Source: Gemmatimonadaceae bacterium
Lineage (GTDB): Bacteria; Gemmatimonadota; Gemmatimonadetes; Gemmatimonadales; Gemmatimonadaceae
Reading direction: 5' to 3'
Length of the DNA stretch: 64,000 nucleotides
Assembly (NCBI GenBank): GCA_030835125.1
Contig: JAUQWM010000042.1
Location: 1 to 64,000 of the forward strand
The stretch's first letter is position 1, and every line of letters starts with the position of its first letter. The translations under genes were made by a program, and so were the position numbers. This document shows positions 39,494 to 48,508 of the stretch, one piece after another. Below the pieces are notes generated by a model. That model saw only the letters and a program-made list of their open reading frames with translations, was not told the origin of the DNA and ran no database searches.

Positions 39494-40002
39494 GGTTGAT
39501 ACTCCCTGGTATGTCGCGCTTCCTCGTCACGTTCCTCGAGCCGGCGACGCCGCCGCTCCACGGCTGCCTTGTACCGCCGGACCTCGTCCGGCGTCTCCGG
39601 CTTCAGGTCCGGCACTTCCACGGGCCGCCCGTCCTGGTCCACGGCCACGAACGTGAGGTAACACGAGTTCGTGTGCCGGCGCTTCCCCGTGAGCAGTTCC
39701 TCGGCCTCCACCCGCACCCCGACCTCCATCGACGTGCGCCCGACGTAGTTCACGCTGGCGTGCATGACGACCAGGTCGCCCAGGTAGATGGGTTCGCGGA
39801 AATCCACGCGATCGATCGACGCCGTCACGCACGACAACCGGGCATGCCGGATCGCCGCCACCGCCGCCGCCTTGTCCATCATCGCCAGCACCACGCCGCC
39901 GAAGACATGCCCGAGGTTGTTCGCCTGGCCCGGCATCATGATCTCCGACGTCTCGTGCTGCGACTCCTTCACCGTCCGGACGGCGCGCGCCGGCGTGCTC
40001 AC
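39490..40002 (-). CDS. Acyl-CoA thioesterase, hotdog fold
   Basis: The product has 170 residues with a GTG start at 40002 that overlaps the stop of the PLP-enzyme gene. The motif MMPGQANNLGHVFGGVVLAMMDKAAAVAAIRHA is the hotdog active-site helix of YciA/BFIT-type thioesterases, with the Asn and Asp positions present. SIDRVDFREPIYLGDLVVMHASVNYVGRTSMEVGV follows. These enzymes hydrolyse medium and long acyl-CoA; the preference here is unknown. The C-terminal 30 residues are a charged helix. Confidence 0.92.
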   Translation of the reverse strand: MSTPARAVRTVKESQHETSEIMMPGQANNLGHVFGGVVLAMMDKAAAVAAIRHARLSCVTASIDRVDFREPIYLGDLVVMHASVNYVGRTSMEVGVRVEAEELLTGKRRHTNSCYLTFVAVDQDGRPVEVPDLKPETPDEVRRYKAAVERRRRRLEERDEEARHTREYQP

Positions 40003-41267
40003 GACGCGCTCCCGCTGGCACGCGCCACGCCCTCGACCAGCCGGTCCACTTCCCCGGCCGTGGTATAGCACGCGCACCCCGCCCGCACGACACCGTCGCG
40101 GGCATGGCCCAGCCGCTCGATCACGGTGGCCGCGTAGAAGTCGCCATGCGAAACGAACACCCCGTCCTGCGCCAGCGAGATCGCGACCTGCTCCGACGGA
40201 ACGCCGTCCACCACGAACGAGACGGTCGGCGTCCGTGGCTCACCCGGCGGCGGCCCGTATCGGCGCACGCCCGGAATCGTGCCAAGCCCGTCCCACATCC
40301 GGCGCACCAGCGCTTCGGCTTCGAGGTGGAGCGCGCCCATCGCCGTCACGATTCGCTCCCGCCGCGTCGCGCCGGAGCCGAGCGACGCGAAGAACTCCAC
40401 CGCCGCGCCCGTGCCCACGATCCCCTCATGGTTCTGCGTTCCCGTCTCGAGCCGCTCGGGGGCCTCGTCAGGCGCGGGGGCGAGCTTCGGGACGTCCAGC
40501 GACGAGAGCAGTTCGTGCCGGCCGTACAGGAATCCCGCGTGCGGGCCGTAGAACTTGTAGGCCGAGCAGGCCAGGAAGTCGCACCCGGCAGCCCGGACGT
40601 CGATGAGGCCATGGGCCGCGTAGTGTACCGCATCGACGAAGACGAGGGCGCCCATGTCGTGGGCGAGGGTCGCCGCCGCGGTGACGTCGGTGATGGTCCC
40701 CAGCGCGTTCGACGCCGCGCCGATCGCCAGGAGCCGGGTGTTGCGGGTGATCGCCCGCTCCAGCGCCGCCCAGTCGAGCGTCCCCGTCTCCACGGAGAAC
40801 GGCACCGTCCGGACGGTGATTCCCCGCTCGCGCTCGAGCGCGCGCCACGGGGCGATGTTCGCGTGATGATCGAGGTCGGTGACGACCACCTCGTCCCCGG
40901 GCCCCCAACCCCTGCCTAACGCCCTGGCGACGTGGAACGTGATCGTCGTCATGTTGTTCCCGAACGCCACCTCGGTCGGCGAGGCATGCACGAAGTCGGC
41001 GACCGCCACGCGGGCCGCCGCCAGCGCCTCATCGGTCTCGGCGCTGGTCGGGTAGCTCCAGTGCGTGTTGGCGTTGTGGTGGTAGAGGTAGTTCGCCATC
41101 GCCTCCACCACGCGCCGCGGCACCTGCGTCCCGCCCGGACCGTCGAAGTACGCGACCGGGTGTCCATTGTGGATGCGCTCCAGGGCCGGGAACTGGGAGC
41201 GGAGCAGCGATGCCGGCATCCCCGTGGCCTGTGGCCTGACGCCCATGGCCTGCGTGGAAGCGCTCAC
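39999..41267 (-). CDS. Class V aminotransferase / cysteine desulfurase-like PLP enzyme
   Basis: This PLP enzyme has 422 residues and fits the cysteine desulfurase-like group of the VC1184 type. PLP contacts are visible in VVTDLDHHANIAPWRAL, VFVDAVHYAAHG (the pyridine-binding Asp) and SAYKFYGPHAGFLYG (the Schiff-base Lys). The GTG at 41267 overlaps the stop of the oxidoreductase gene. Residues 8-18 are encoded by a run of heptad-like DNA. Whether it releases sulfur or acts as a lyase or transaminase is not clear; no SufU or IscU partner is adjacent. Confidence 0.88.
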   Translation of the reverse strand: MSASTQAMGVRPQATGMPASLLRSQFPALERIHNGHPVAYFDGPGGTQVPRRVVEAMANYLYHHNANTHWSYPTSAETDEALAAARVAVADFVHASPTEVAFGNNMTTITFHVARALGRGWGPGDEVVVTDLDHHANIAPWRALERERGITVRTVPFSVETGTLDWAALERAITRNTRLLAIGAASNALGTITDVTAAATLAHDMGALVFVDAVHYAAHGLIDVRAAGCDFLACSAYKFYGPHAGFLYGRHELLSSLDVPKLAPAPDEAPERLETGTQNHEGIVGTGAAVEFFASLGSGATRRERIVTAMGALHLEAEALVRRMWDGLGTIPGVRRYGPPPGEPRTPTVSFVVDGVPSEQVAISLAQDGVFVSHGDFYAATVIERLGHARDGVVRAGCACYTTAGEVDRLVEGVARASGSAS

Positions 41268-42157
41268 GCCTTCCTCCCCACGGCCACGCCCGCCCACCGC
41301 TCCAGCACCTGCACCGTCTCGACGTGATCCGCCTCCTCGCCGAGCTCGCGACGGGCTTCGCGCAACAGCTCCGACACGAGCTGCAGCAGCGGCGACGTCA
41401 CCCCGTGCTCGCGGGCGAAGTCGGCGGCGATCCGCACGTCCTTGTCCATGAGCGCCAGCTTGAACGTCCGGGGGAACGCGCGGGTCATCACCCGCTCGGG
41501 GAACAGGTTCATCGAGGTGTTCGACCGGCCGCTCGACGCATTGATCACGTCCAGCGCCGTCTCGGTGGAGACCCCGGCCTTCTCGAGCGCGACCAGCCCC
41601 TCGGACAGCGCCCAGATGTGGACACCGAGCATCGCCTGGTTGACCGCCTTCACGGCATGGCCCGCCCCCACGGGTCCGCAGTGCACGATCTTCTCGCCAA
41701 AGGCCTCGAGGATCGGCCGCGCGCGCTGCATCGTCGCCTCGTCGCCACCGCACATCACGGTGAGGATCCCCTTCGTCGCGCCGGAGACGCCCCCGCTCAC
41801 CGGGGCATCCACGAACCCGACCCCGCGCTCCGACAGGCGGGCGGCGATGCGGCGCGACGTAGCCGGGTCCCCCGAGGTGCAGTCGATCAGCGTCGCGCCG
41901 GACTCCAACGCCCCCAGCATGCCGTCAGCGCCGTCGAGCAGCGACTCGACTTCGCGGGACGTCGGAAGGCAGGTGATGACGATCGACGCACCGCGGGCAG
42001 CGTCGGCCGGTGATGTCGCGGCACTCGCCTTGTGGTCGGCGGCGAACTGCCGGGCGCGATCCGCCGTCCTGTTCCAGACGGACAGCGTGTAGAGCGGCGC
42101 GAGGTGGCGAGCCATCGGCGCGCCGATCGCTCCAAGGCCTAGGAACGCGACTTTCAT
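41264..42157 (-). CDS. NAD(P)-dependent beta-hydroxyacid dehydrogenase family oxidoreductase
   Basis: The 297-residue protein begins with the dinucleotide motif VAFLGLGAIGAPMARHL. It has the substrate loop VDAPVSGGVSGATKGILTVMCGG, and AVKAVNQAMLGVHIWALSEG with the catalytic Lys region. It belongs to the 3-hydroxyisobutyrate dehydrogenase / glyoxylate-succinic semialdehyde reductase family. The precise substrate cannot be read. It is the first gene of an operon of five genes joined by 4-bp overlaps (PLP enzyme, thioesterase, DUF2203, unknown). Confidence 0.92.
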   Translation of the reverse strand: MKVAFLGLGAIGAPMARHLAPLYTLSVWNRTADRARQFAADHKASAATSPADAARGASIVITCLPTSREVESLLDGADGMLGALESGATLIDCTSGDPATSRRIAARLSERGVGFVDAPVSGGVSGATKGILTVMCGGDEATMQRARPILEAFGEKIVHCGPVGAGHAVKAVNQAMLGVHIWALSEGLVALEKAGVSTETALDVINASSGRSNTSMNLFPERVMTRAFPRTFKLALMDKDVRIAADFAREHGVTSPLLQLVSELLREARRELGEEADHVETVQVLERWAGVAVGRKA

Positions 42158-42193
42158 TGGGCGGATGGCGGGGGTACCGGAATACTACAGGTG

Positions 42194-42218
42194 GGACTTG
42201 GGAGTTGGGAGTTGAGAG
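42194..42218. repeat. Short heptad tract E (GGAGTTG)
   Basis: GGACTTG, GGAGTTG, GGAGTTG and a partial AGAG lie in the leader region just upstream of the oxidoreductase gene. The tract is short and shows the same 7-base period as the larger arrays. Confidence 0.6.
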
Positions 42219-42295
42219 CGTCTCCTCTCCAGCCTCACCACCTTCGCAAACCGGTCTCCAGCCCCGACAACCGCCGTTCAGGTATCAGCCGTCCG

Positions 42296-42877
42296 TCAGT
42301 GGACCGCCCCGATCGCCCATGCCGCGGCAGCGCGCACACCCGCGTCGGCGTCCGCCAGCAGCCGCACGAGCGAGGCGCTTGCAGTCGAGTCGTGACTGAA
42401 TCCCAGCGCGACCGCCCCCAGCCGACGGATCCGGGCGTCCGGGTCGCGCAGGGCCGTCAGCAGGTGCTGGCGCCCACCTGCTCGTTCGCTGCGGCCAAGC
42501 AGCCTCGCCGCCGCCCGCGACAGGCAGTCGTCACCCGAACGCAACGCCGCCACGATGGCGGGCACCGACTCCGCCGGCACATTGCCCTGCCGGATGGCCA
42601 TCGTGATCGCGTACGCGGTGCTGTCGCGATCGGGCGACCGGCTCGTGCTCCAGGCGTTGAAGGACTGCAGGATCATCTCGCACTGGATCGCGTTCGCGCC
42701 GCGGACACCCTCCAGGAAGGCCGCCAGGTCCGTGGCGGTCGCCCTGGACTCGCGCCCTGACTGAGGCTCCACAACCGCCGGTGTCAGCCGGGCAGCGCCA
42801 TTCGCGCGCGCACGAGCGGCGATGGGCAGCACGACCACCGCCGCCGCGAGCGTCAGCACCACCTTCGCGGCGCTCAC
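42296..42877 (-). CDS. Exported HEAT-repeat protein
   Basis: The product (193 residues, GTG start) has a signal-like N terminus (AAKVVLTLAAAVVVLPIAARARA) and then about three HEAT repeats, for example HLLTALRDPDARIRRLGAVALGFSH and RLLADADAGVRAAAAWAIGAV. The start overlaps the stop of the M56-HEAT gene by GTGA. It is probably a periplasmic partner or an accessory of that protein, but the role is unknown. Confidence 0.8.
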   Translation of the reverse strand: MSAAKVVLTLAAAVVVLPIAARARANGAARLTPAVVEPQSGRESRATATDLAAFLEGVRGANAIQCEMILQSFNAWSTSRSPDRDSTAYAITMAIRQGNVPAESVPAIVAALRSGDDCLSRAAARLLGRSERAGGRQHLLTALRDPDARIRRLGAVALGFSHDSTASASLVRLLADADAGVRAAAAWAIGAVH

Positions 42878-45084
42878 CTGGACCGGCTCCGGTTGCCAAG
42901 CGCCTTGACGGCTCGCTCGCGCACCTCGGCGTCGGCATCCTTGAGCGCCGTCCGCAATGCCGGCACCACCGCCGGGTCATCGAACTGGTCGAGCGATTCC
43001 ACCACGGCCTGGCGAACCTCGGCACTCGGGTCGGAGATGTGCGCCACCAGCACCCGCACCGCGGCCGGGTCCTCGATATGGCCGAGCGCATGGGCAACGG
43101 AGTGCCGAACCTCGGGATCCCGGTCGTCCATCGCTCGGATCAGTTCCGGCGGCGCCGTTCGAAGGTTCTCCACGTTCCCGAAGCCTTCCGCGGCGGCCCT
43201 GCGCACCTCGACGTCGCTGTCCGACAGCCCACCCGCGAACGCCTGGATCGCGCGCCGGTCGCCGAGGCTCGCCAGCGAGTGGATCACCGCGCGCCGCACC
43301 TCGGCGTCGGCATCACGGGCCGCCGCCAGCAGGGCAGGCACGGCATCGTTGTCCTCCATCGAACCCAGCGCTTCGGCAGCCGCCCGACGCACCTCGACGT
43401 CGGCGTCGCGGAGGGCGCGACTCACCGCCGGAACCGCGCGGGCGCCCTCGAGGTTGTCGATGGCCTCGATCACCGCGCGCCGGACTCCGGGATCGCCATC
43501 GCGATCGAGCACGCGAATCAGGGCATTGATCGCGGCCGGGTCCTCGATGTTCGACAATGCCTCGGCGGCCTCGATCCGGACCGCCACCTCGGTATCGCGC
43601 TCCAGCGCCTGCACGAGGGCGGACGTGGCCCGTTGGCTGTCAATTTCGCCGAGGGCCGAAGCGGCGTTCTTCCGCACCTCGGTGTCCCGGTCACGCGTCA
43701 GCGCCTCGGTGAGCGCCGGGATCGCCAGCGGATCGGAGATCTGCCCGAGCGCCCAGGCAGCGCTCCGGCGCACCAGCGCGCTCTCATCGGTGCGCAACAC
43801 CTCCATCAGCGCGCGCGTGGCGATGCTGTCCCTGGTGCCGCCTAACGCCTCGGCGGCGGCCTGGCGCACCGCGACCACGGGGTCCCTGAGCGCGCCGACC
43901 AGCGCGCTGGCGGCGGCTTCCATCGACGGCGTGCGGCGGCGCGGCGCCTCCGCGTCAGGCGCGTCCGGTGCCGTGGACTGCGCCGGCATCACGCCCTCCG
44001 GCGGTTCCGCCACGGCGCGGCCGGCCGGCGCACCCTCCATCGACGCCACGCCGAGGGTGAGGCCGGCCACCAGCACGAGGGTGCCCAGCGCCCACCGCGC
44101 GGACGGGATCGCGCCACCCGACTCCAGGATGGCGAGCATGCGTCCCTCGAACTCCGACCGACGCGCCAGCGGCATCAGGGGTGCCGGGTGCCACGCCGGG
44201 CGCGCCTGACGGACGATGTCGAGCAGGTGCGCGGCGTAGTCCGAGGGCCTGGCGCCGGCATGCACGACCCGGTCGTCGGTCGCACGTTCGGCCTCGGCGC
44301 GCAGCCGCGCCGCCGCCAGCCATACCAGCGGGTTGAACCAGTACAGGACTCGCGCCACCTCGGAAAGCAGGTGGGGGACGATGTCCAGGCGCCGGATGTG
44401 GCTCAGTTCATGGAGGAGGACGACCTCGAGCCGCTCAGGCGACCAGGCCGCGTACTCGTCAGGCAGCAGGACGATGGGTCGGAACCATCCCGCCGTGCAT
44501 GGCATGGCCACCCGCGAGCTGGCGATCACGCGAGGCGTGGCGTGCAGGCCGAGTCGCGTGGCGCACGCGGCGGCAAGGCGTGCCGCCGTGGCGTCGGCGG
44601 GCACGCTGGCCCGCCGCATGCGACCGAGCGCGACGAACCCGGCGACCAGGCGCAGGGAGAGGACGATCGCGCCGGCCAGCCAGATGGCGAACAGTCCTGC
44701 CGCGGGTGACAGCGATCGAATCCAGCTCACGTCCTCGGTGGCCGACGGTCGGGGCAGGATGCCAGTCAATCCGTCCGGCGGGAGCGCGGTCTGCGATCGA
44801 TCCTTCGCCACGTCCCTGTCGCCGGGTTGGATCGAAGCCGACTGCGTGATCGTCTGTCGCGGAGCCGCGATGCCCCGGATTCCCACGGGCAGCGTGATGG
44901 GCAAGCGCAGCGGCGCGACGAGCGACAAGAGCGGCATCGCCATCACACCGGCCAGCGCGCCGGTCCAGAGCACGTGGCGCACCGCGGCGGGTTGTGCCTT
45001 GAGGAGGCGCGCCACGATGAAGGCGATGGCGAGCAGGACCGCACCACGCCATGCCGCGTCCGGGAGCCAGGTCAGCGTCGTCAT
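42874..45084 (-). CDS. BlaR1-like M56 metallopeptidase fused to HEAT repeats
   Basis: This 736-residue protein starts with membrane helices (AVLLAIAFIVARLL, VLWTGALAGVMAMPLLSLV, and AGLFAIWLAGAIVLSLRLVAGF). The M56 protease motif HELSHIRRLDIVPHLLSEVARVLYWFNPLVWLAAARL follows near residue 225, then a further helix near residue 340. About eleven HEAT repeats (residues 390-735) replace the beta-lactam sensor domain of BlaR1/MecR1. The family cleaves or triggers cleavage of the BlaI repressor. The ATG start directly follows the blaI stop, so the pair is co-expressed. The HEAT region suggests sensing of a protein or another ligand. Confidence 0.9.
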   Translation of the reverse strand: MTTLTWLPDAAWRGAVLLAIAFIVARLLKAQPAAVRHVLWTGALAGVMAMPLLSLVAPLRLPITLPVGIRGIAAPRQTITQSASIQPGDRDVAKDRSQTALPPDGLTGILPRPSATEDVSWIRSLSPAAGLFAIWLAGAIVLSLRLVAGFVALGRMRRASVPADATAARLAAACATRLGLHATPRVIASSRVAMPCTAGWFRPIVLLPDEYAAWSPERLEVVLLHELSHIRRLDIVPHLLSEVARVLYWFNPLVWLAAARLRAEAERATDDRVVHAGARPSDYAAHLLDIVRQARPAWHPAPLMPLARRSEFEGRMLAILESGGAIPSARWALGTLVLVAGLTLGVASMEGAPAGRAVAEPPEGVMPAQSTAPDAPDAEAPRRRTPSMEAAASALVGALRDPVVAVRQAAAEALGGTRDSIATRALMEVLRTDESALVRRSAAWALGQISDPLAIPALTEALTRDRDTEVRKNAASALGEIDSQRATSALVQALERDTEVAVRIEAAEALSNIEDPAAINALIRVLDRDGDPGVRRAVIEAIDNLEGARAVPAVSRALRDADVEVRRAAAEALGSMEDNDAVPALLAAARDADAEVRRAVIHSLASLGDRRAIQAFAGGLSDSDVEVRRAAAEGFGNVENLRTAPPELIRAMDDRDPEVRHSVAHALGHIEDPAAVRVLVAHISDPSAEVRQAVVESLDQFDDPAVVPALRTALKDADAEVRERAVKALGNRSRSR

Positions 45085-45495
45085 TCAACGTCCCTCCTGT
45101 CGGGCAGCGCGGATGCGCTTGGCGAGCGCATCCAGTCGGTCCGGGTCGAGATCGGCATCGGAGAGATTGGCCAGGGCGACCACCGCCCGATCCACCGAGC
45201 CGTCGAAGAACGTATCCACCAGGGTTCGCATCGCGGTCTTGCGGGCTCGCTCGGCGGGCACGGCCGGTCGGTACACGTACCGTGGACCGTCCTCTTCCTG
45301 GGTGAGGTGCCCCTTGTCCCGGAGTTTTCCCAGCATCGCCCGTACGGCCGAATAGGACGGGGGATTCGGGAGGGCCTCGAGGACTTCGGCAACGGAAGCC
45401 CGGCCAAGCCGGTAGACGATCTCGATGATCTGCCGCTCGCGGCGACCGACGTCGAGGGGATTGAGCTGCGTGGTGCTTCGCCGGGAGGGCGTCAT
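45085..45495 (-). CDS. BlaI/MecI/CopY family transcriptional repressor
   Basis: The 136-residue protein has the winged-helix pattern LDVGRRERQIIEIVYRLGRASVAEVLEALPNPPSYSAVRAMLGKLRDKGHLTQEEDGPRYVYRP. The usual protease cleavage region and C-terminal dimer helices follow. It is the first gene of an operon with the M56-HEAT protein and a HEAT protein. Two inverted repeats lie 6 to 39 bp upstream of its start, so it is expected to repress its own operon. The inducing signal is unknown. Confidence 0.93.
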   Translation of the reverse strand: MTPSRRSTTQLNPLDVGRRERQIIEIVYRLGRASVAEVLEALPNPPSYSAVRAMLGKLRDKGHLTQEEDGPRYVYRPAVPAERARKTAMRTLVDTFFDGSVDRAVVALANLSDADLDPDRLDALAKRIRAARQEGR

Positions 45496-45500
45496 TGTGT

Positions 45501-45534
45501 GCTACTCCAGTAGCAGTGTGCTACTAGCGTAGCA
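45501..45534. promoter_or_regulatory. Tandem operator dyads for the BlaI-type repressor
   Basis: Two perfect inverted repeats lie just upstream of the blaI start: GCTACT-CC-AGTAGC (45501-45514) and TGCTAC-TAGC-GTAGCA (45519-45534). Both contain the CTAC/GTAG half-sites typical of BlaI/MecI operators (core TACNNNNGTA). They are 4 bp apart, so two dimers could bind side by side. Confidence 0.85.
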
Positions 45535-45555
45535 TGGCTCCGGGCGGAACTCAAG

Positions 45556-45722
45556 AGGCATCAGGCATCAGGCATCAGGGCCGGCTGCCAGAAAGGCGCC
45601 CTGGACCGCTGGTCCGGGACGCCTCTGCCCTGATGCCCGATGCCCGATGCCCCATGCCCCATGCCCCATGCCCGCTGATGCCTGATGCCTGATGCCTGAT
45701 GCCTGATGCCTGATGCCTGGCC
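45556..45722. repeat. Heptad tandem-repeat array C, hairpin-forming
   Basis: Three GCATCAG units (from 45556) face a right arm of CTGATGC, CCGATGC and CCATGCC-type units and then six CTGATGC units (about 45676-45722), around a centre with GGCGCC-type inverted sequence (45596-45628). The transcript could form a large hairpin. It lies just downstream of the DUF5916 gene on the minus strand and shares its unit with array A. Confidence 0.85.
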
Positions 45723-45724
45723 CC

Positions 45725-48292
45725 TCAGAGACTGAACCAGTAGCTCGCCTTGATGAGGAACGTGTTCGCCGGGTGCGACGAAAAGAGATTCTGGTAGTCG
45801 CGGAACCCGCCGAAGTTGCCGAGATCGCGGTCTGCCTGCTCCCGTCCCTGGCCCCACACCAGGAAGAGCGTGGATCCGGGCCGGTACTCCCACCGCATCA
45901 CCAGGTTCGACCGGAACTGCTTGAAGTTGAAGTCATTGTCTCCCGGGTCTCCACCGGCGCTGAATGGGCGGTACCGCTCGGCGTATTGCGCGTGGCGAGG
46001 CGCGGTGACTTCACGCCAGTCGCTGTATTCACCCACCGACACGAACGGCGACGCATAGAACTGTACCGACAGCGTCGGGGATGCCGTGAAATTGATCCGC
46101 GTATTCAGGTTCAGCGTCTGCTGCGCCAGGTGTCCGACCGTGTAGTGCGTCGTGTCATGGCCCGCCACGCCGAAGTTCCGGATCCACTGCCGGTCGTCGA
46201 TGTTCTTCTGGTACGTCAGGCCGACCTGTCCCGACAGGCGGCTCGCCACCCGGAGGTTGATGTAGGGGTTGAGGCCGTAGTTGAACGACGCGCCGCCGTC
46301 GCGACGGTTGTACCACGTGCTGAGGCCCGGAACGATGTTCTTGCGCGAGTCCCCCGAGAAGCCGAACCACGTATTGAGGTTCGCGTCCTCGTTCAGGTAC
46401 GGGCCCCCCCGCAGGCACGCGCCACAGACCGAGGCACGCTCGCCGCCGATCCCGGCGTACATGAACCACATGTTCTTGAACGTGATGTTCGTGTTGACGT
46501 TGCCGCCCACGCCAGTGTTGGTGCCGTCCACCATGAACGAGTTCCACTGGTTGAAGTTCACCTGCAGGCGGCGGTAGAACGCCTTCGGTTCCTGGAAGAC
46601 CAGCGCGAACCAGTTCGACCATCCCATGTTGTTGACGTTGGTCATGAAGCCGACGTCGTTGATCTCCAGCCCGGGCGACTTGTACCAGCCGCCGGTATAG
46701 AAACGCGTGATGCCGCCGCCGTTCTTGTTCAGCCCGACGTTCACGGCGTACCCGCTGAGGTCCGTGCGCGTCGGGTCGTACTCGATGTCGTCGCCCGGGC
46801 GCTGGTAGTAGTGCACCGAACTGCGCTGCGTCGCCGCAATCGCCTCGGCGGACCCGCGCACCACGCTCCCCACCGCGCTGCCGCTCAGCGAGAGGTTGCC
46901 GCCGGGCCCGAAACGATGTCGCGCATCGATGCCCGCCGTGTAGCCGGCGCTCCGGAGGTACGGCTCCGCCGTCGGATCGAGCTGGCGATTGACGGCGGTG
47001 AGGACGGCGCCCACACCGCTCCGCCCGCCGCGCAGGTCCTGGTTCAGCCGCGCCACGAAGTAGTTCGTCATCGGCTCGACTTCGACGGCGTCACCCACCA
47101 TCTCGCGGTCGGTGACCGCGTTGAGGATGCCGATCGACAGTCCGTTCCCGAGCCGCCCCGTGACCTTGGCGGCCCCGAGGATCGTGCTCGAGGTTGGAAC
47201 CGCACCGGCGCTCGGGCTCAGGAACCCGAGCTGCGGTGCGCGACCGATCCGGCGTGAATAGAACAGGCCGGTGCACTGGCCGTCGTTGCAGTCCTGGTCG
47301 AACCGGAGGATGCCGGTACCCTCGAGGAAGAAGGGGCGCTGCTCGCCGAAGAACTGCTCGAAGGCCGACAGGTTGAGGACCGACGGATCCGCCTCGACCT
47401 GGCCGAAGTCCGGGTTGATCGCCGCGTCCAGCGTGAGGTTGGAGGACAGGCCGTACTTGATGTCGGCGCCCATCGTGCCCCGTTGCGTCCGCGCGAAGTC
47501 GTTGGCGCGCGACACGCTCGCGTTCGACTGCACCGAATAGGGCATGACCTCGAGGCGCCGGGGGCTGGAGATGCCGACGATGCCGTGCACTTCTCCCAGC
47601 TGCGACGCCAGTCCCGCCTGGGATCGCCGCCAGACAGGCCAGCTCGAGCGCTCGTTCGAGCGCCCCACTTCACGGTGCACCGCGACGCCGAACGTGTGCG
47701 ACTCCCGTTTCGGGTAGCGGAGCTGGCTGAGCGGGATACGGAACTCGGCCAGCCAGCCGAGCGAGTCGATCGAGGTCTTCACATCCCAGACCGCGTCCCA
47801 CGAGACGTCCTCGTTGGTGTCGTTGTAGAGGTAGATGTCGCGCTTCACGCCGGCGGGGTTGACCATGAACTGGTAGCCCGTGCGCTTGTCGTGATACGAG
47901 TCGACGATGACCCGGATGTAGTCGGACTGCGTCCGCTCATCGCGACGCGACAGCAGCGCCATGATGCTGTCGGGGTTCGGGTCGAAGGCACGGACCAGCA
48001 CGTAGAGGTTCCGGTCGTCATAGGCGAATCGTGCCTCGGTCCGGAACGTCGGGTCGACGTCCTCCTTCGGGTCGAACTGCCGGAACCCGTCGACGGCAGG
48101 CGCCTGCTGCCAGGTGTCGTCGTTCCCCACGCCATCGATCTGCGGGGACGAAGACGTACGCACCGCCGTAGCGATCGTGGCCGCGACCGGGTGGGTCGTC
48201 GCCGCCGGCGCGTCCGCGCGCCTCGCGAGCTGCTGGGCCGCCGCCGGGGTTGCCACACACGCAGCGAATACCAGGAAAAAGGATCGAGTCAT
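45725..48292 (-). CDS. DUF5916 exported protein with carbohydrate-binding-like N-terminal domain
   Basis: The product (855 residues from the ATG at 48292) has a Sec signal (FFLVFAACVATPAAAQQ). About residues 35-215 fit a CBM9-like domain: SSPQIDGVGNDDTWQQAP, FRQFDPKEDVDPTFRTEARFAYDDRNLYVLV, and WLAEFRIPLSQLRYP. The rest is DUF5916 with beta-barrel-like strands (DFGQVEADPSVLNLSAFEQFFGEQRPFFLEG) and ends in FLIKASYWFSL, an outer-membrane-type terminal Phe/Leu strand. It is probably a surface barrel of unknown substrate. It is followed by the heptad array C. Confidence 0.9.
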   Translation of the reverse strand: MTRSFFLVFAACVATPAAAQQLARRADAPAATTHPVAATIATAVRTSSSPQIDGVGNDDTWQQAPAVDGFRQFDPKEDVDPTFRTEARFAYDDRNLYVLVRAFDPNPDSIMALLSRRDERTQSDYIRVIVDSYHDKRTGYQFMVNPAGVKRDIYLYNDTNEDVSWDAVWDVKTSIDSLGWLAEFRIPLSQLRYPKRESHTFGVAVHREVGRSNERSSWPVWRRSQAGLASQLGEVHGIVGISSPRRLEVMPYSVQSNASVSRANDFARTQRGTMGADIKYGLSSNLTLDAAINPDFGQVEADPSVLNLSAFEQFFGEQRPFFLEGTGILRFDQDCNDGQCTGLFYSRRIGRAPQLGFLSPSAGAVPTSSTILGAAKVTGRLGNGLSIGILNAVTDREMVGDAVEVEPMTNYFVARLNQDLRGGRSGVGAVLTAVNRQLDPTAEPYLRSAGYTAGIDARHRFGPGGNLSLSGSAVGSVVRGSAEAIAATQRSSVHYYQRPGDDIEYDPTRTDLSGYAVNVGLNKNGGGITRFYTGGWYKSPGLEINDVGFMTNVNNMGWSNWFALVFQEPKAFYRRLQVNFNQWNSFMVDGTNTGVGGNVNTNITFKNMWFMYAGIGGERASVCGACLRGGPYLNEDANLNTWFGFSGDSRKNIVPGLSTWYNRRDGGASFNYGLNPYINLRVASRLSGQVGLTYQKNIDDRQWIRNFGVAGHDTTHYTVGHLAQQTLNLNTRINFTASPTLSVQFYASPFVSVGEYSDWREVTAPRHAQYAERYRPFSAGGDPGDNDFNFKQFRSNLVMRWEYRPGSTLFLVWGQGREQADRDLGNFGGFRDYQNLFSSHPANTFLIKASYWFSL

Positions 48293-48332
48293 GGGGAGAA
48301 GCGTGTAGTCAGGGTATTGAACAGACGGTGGT

Positions 48333-48357
48333 GAGGCTCGAGGCTCGAGGCTCGAGG
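48333..48357. repeat. Short heptad tract D (GAGGCTC)
   Basis: Three tandem GAGGCTC units and a partial fourth lie in the leader between the divergent DUF5916 and mgtE genes. The unit sequence differs from the other arrays but has the same 7-base period. Confidence 0.65.
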
Positions 48358-48469
48358 AACGCATTACGGCCGCAGTCTACGGGCGATGTCTTGGTCTTCG
48401 CCCCACGCGGGACGTGAGTGGGACATCGACGACCCCTGAAGGGTTGGCAATGCGTGACAGGCCGTCCTT

Positions 48470-48508
48470 GTTGGCGCCTGACGACACTCGTAACTTGCCC
48501 GCGCCAAC
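48470..48508 (+). promoter_or_regulatory. Leader hairpin upstream of mgtE
   Basis: A perfect 8-bp stem, GTTGGCGC with GCGCCAAC, encloses a 23-base loop, 36 bp before the mgtE ATG. A smaller stem, ACCC/GGGT, lies at 48432-48444. This could be a Mg-responsive leader or a simple structured 5' region; it does not match the M-box pattern I know. Confidence 0.35.
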
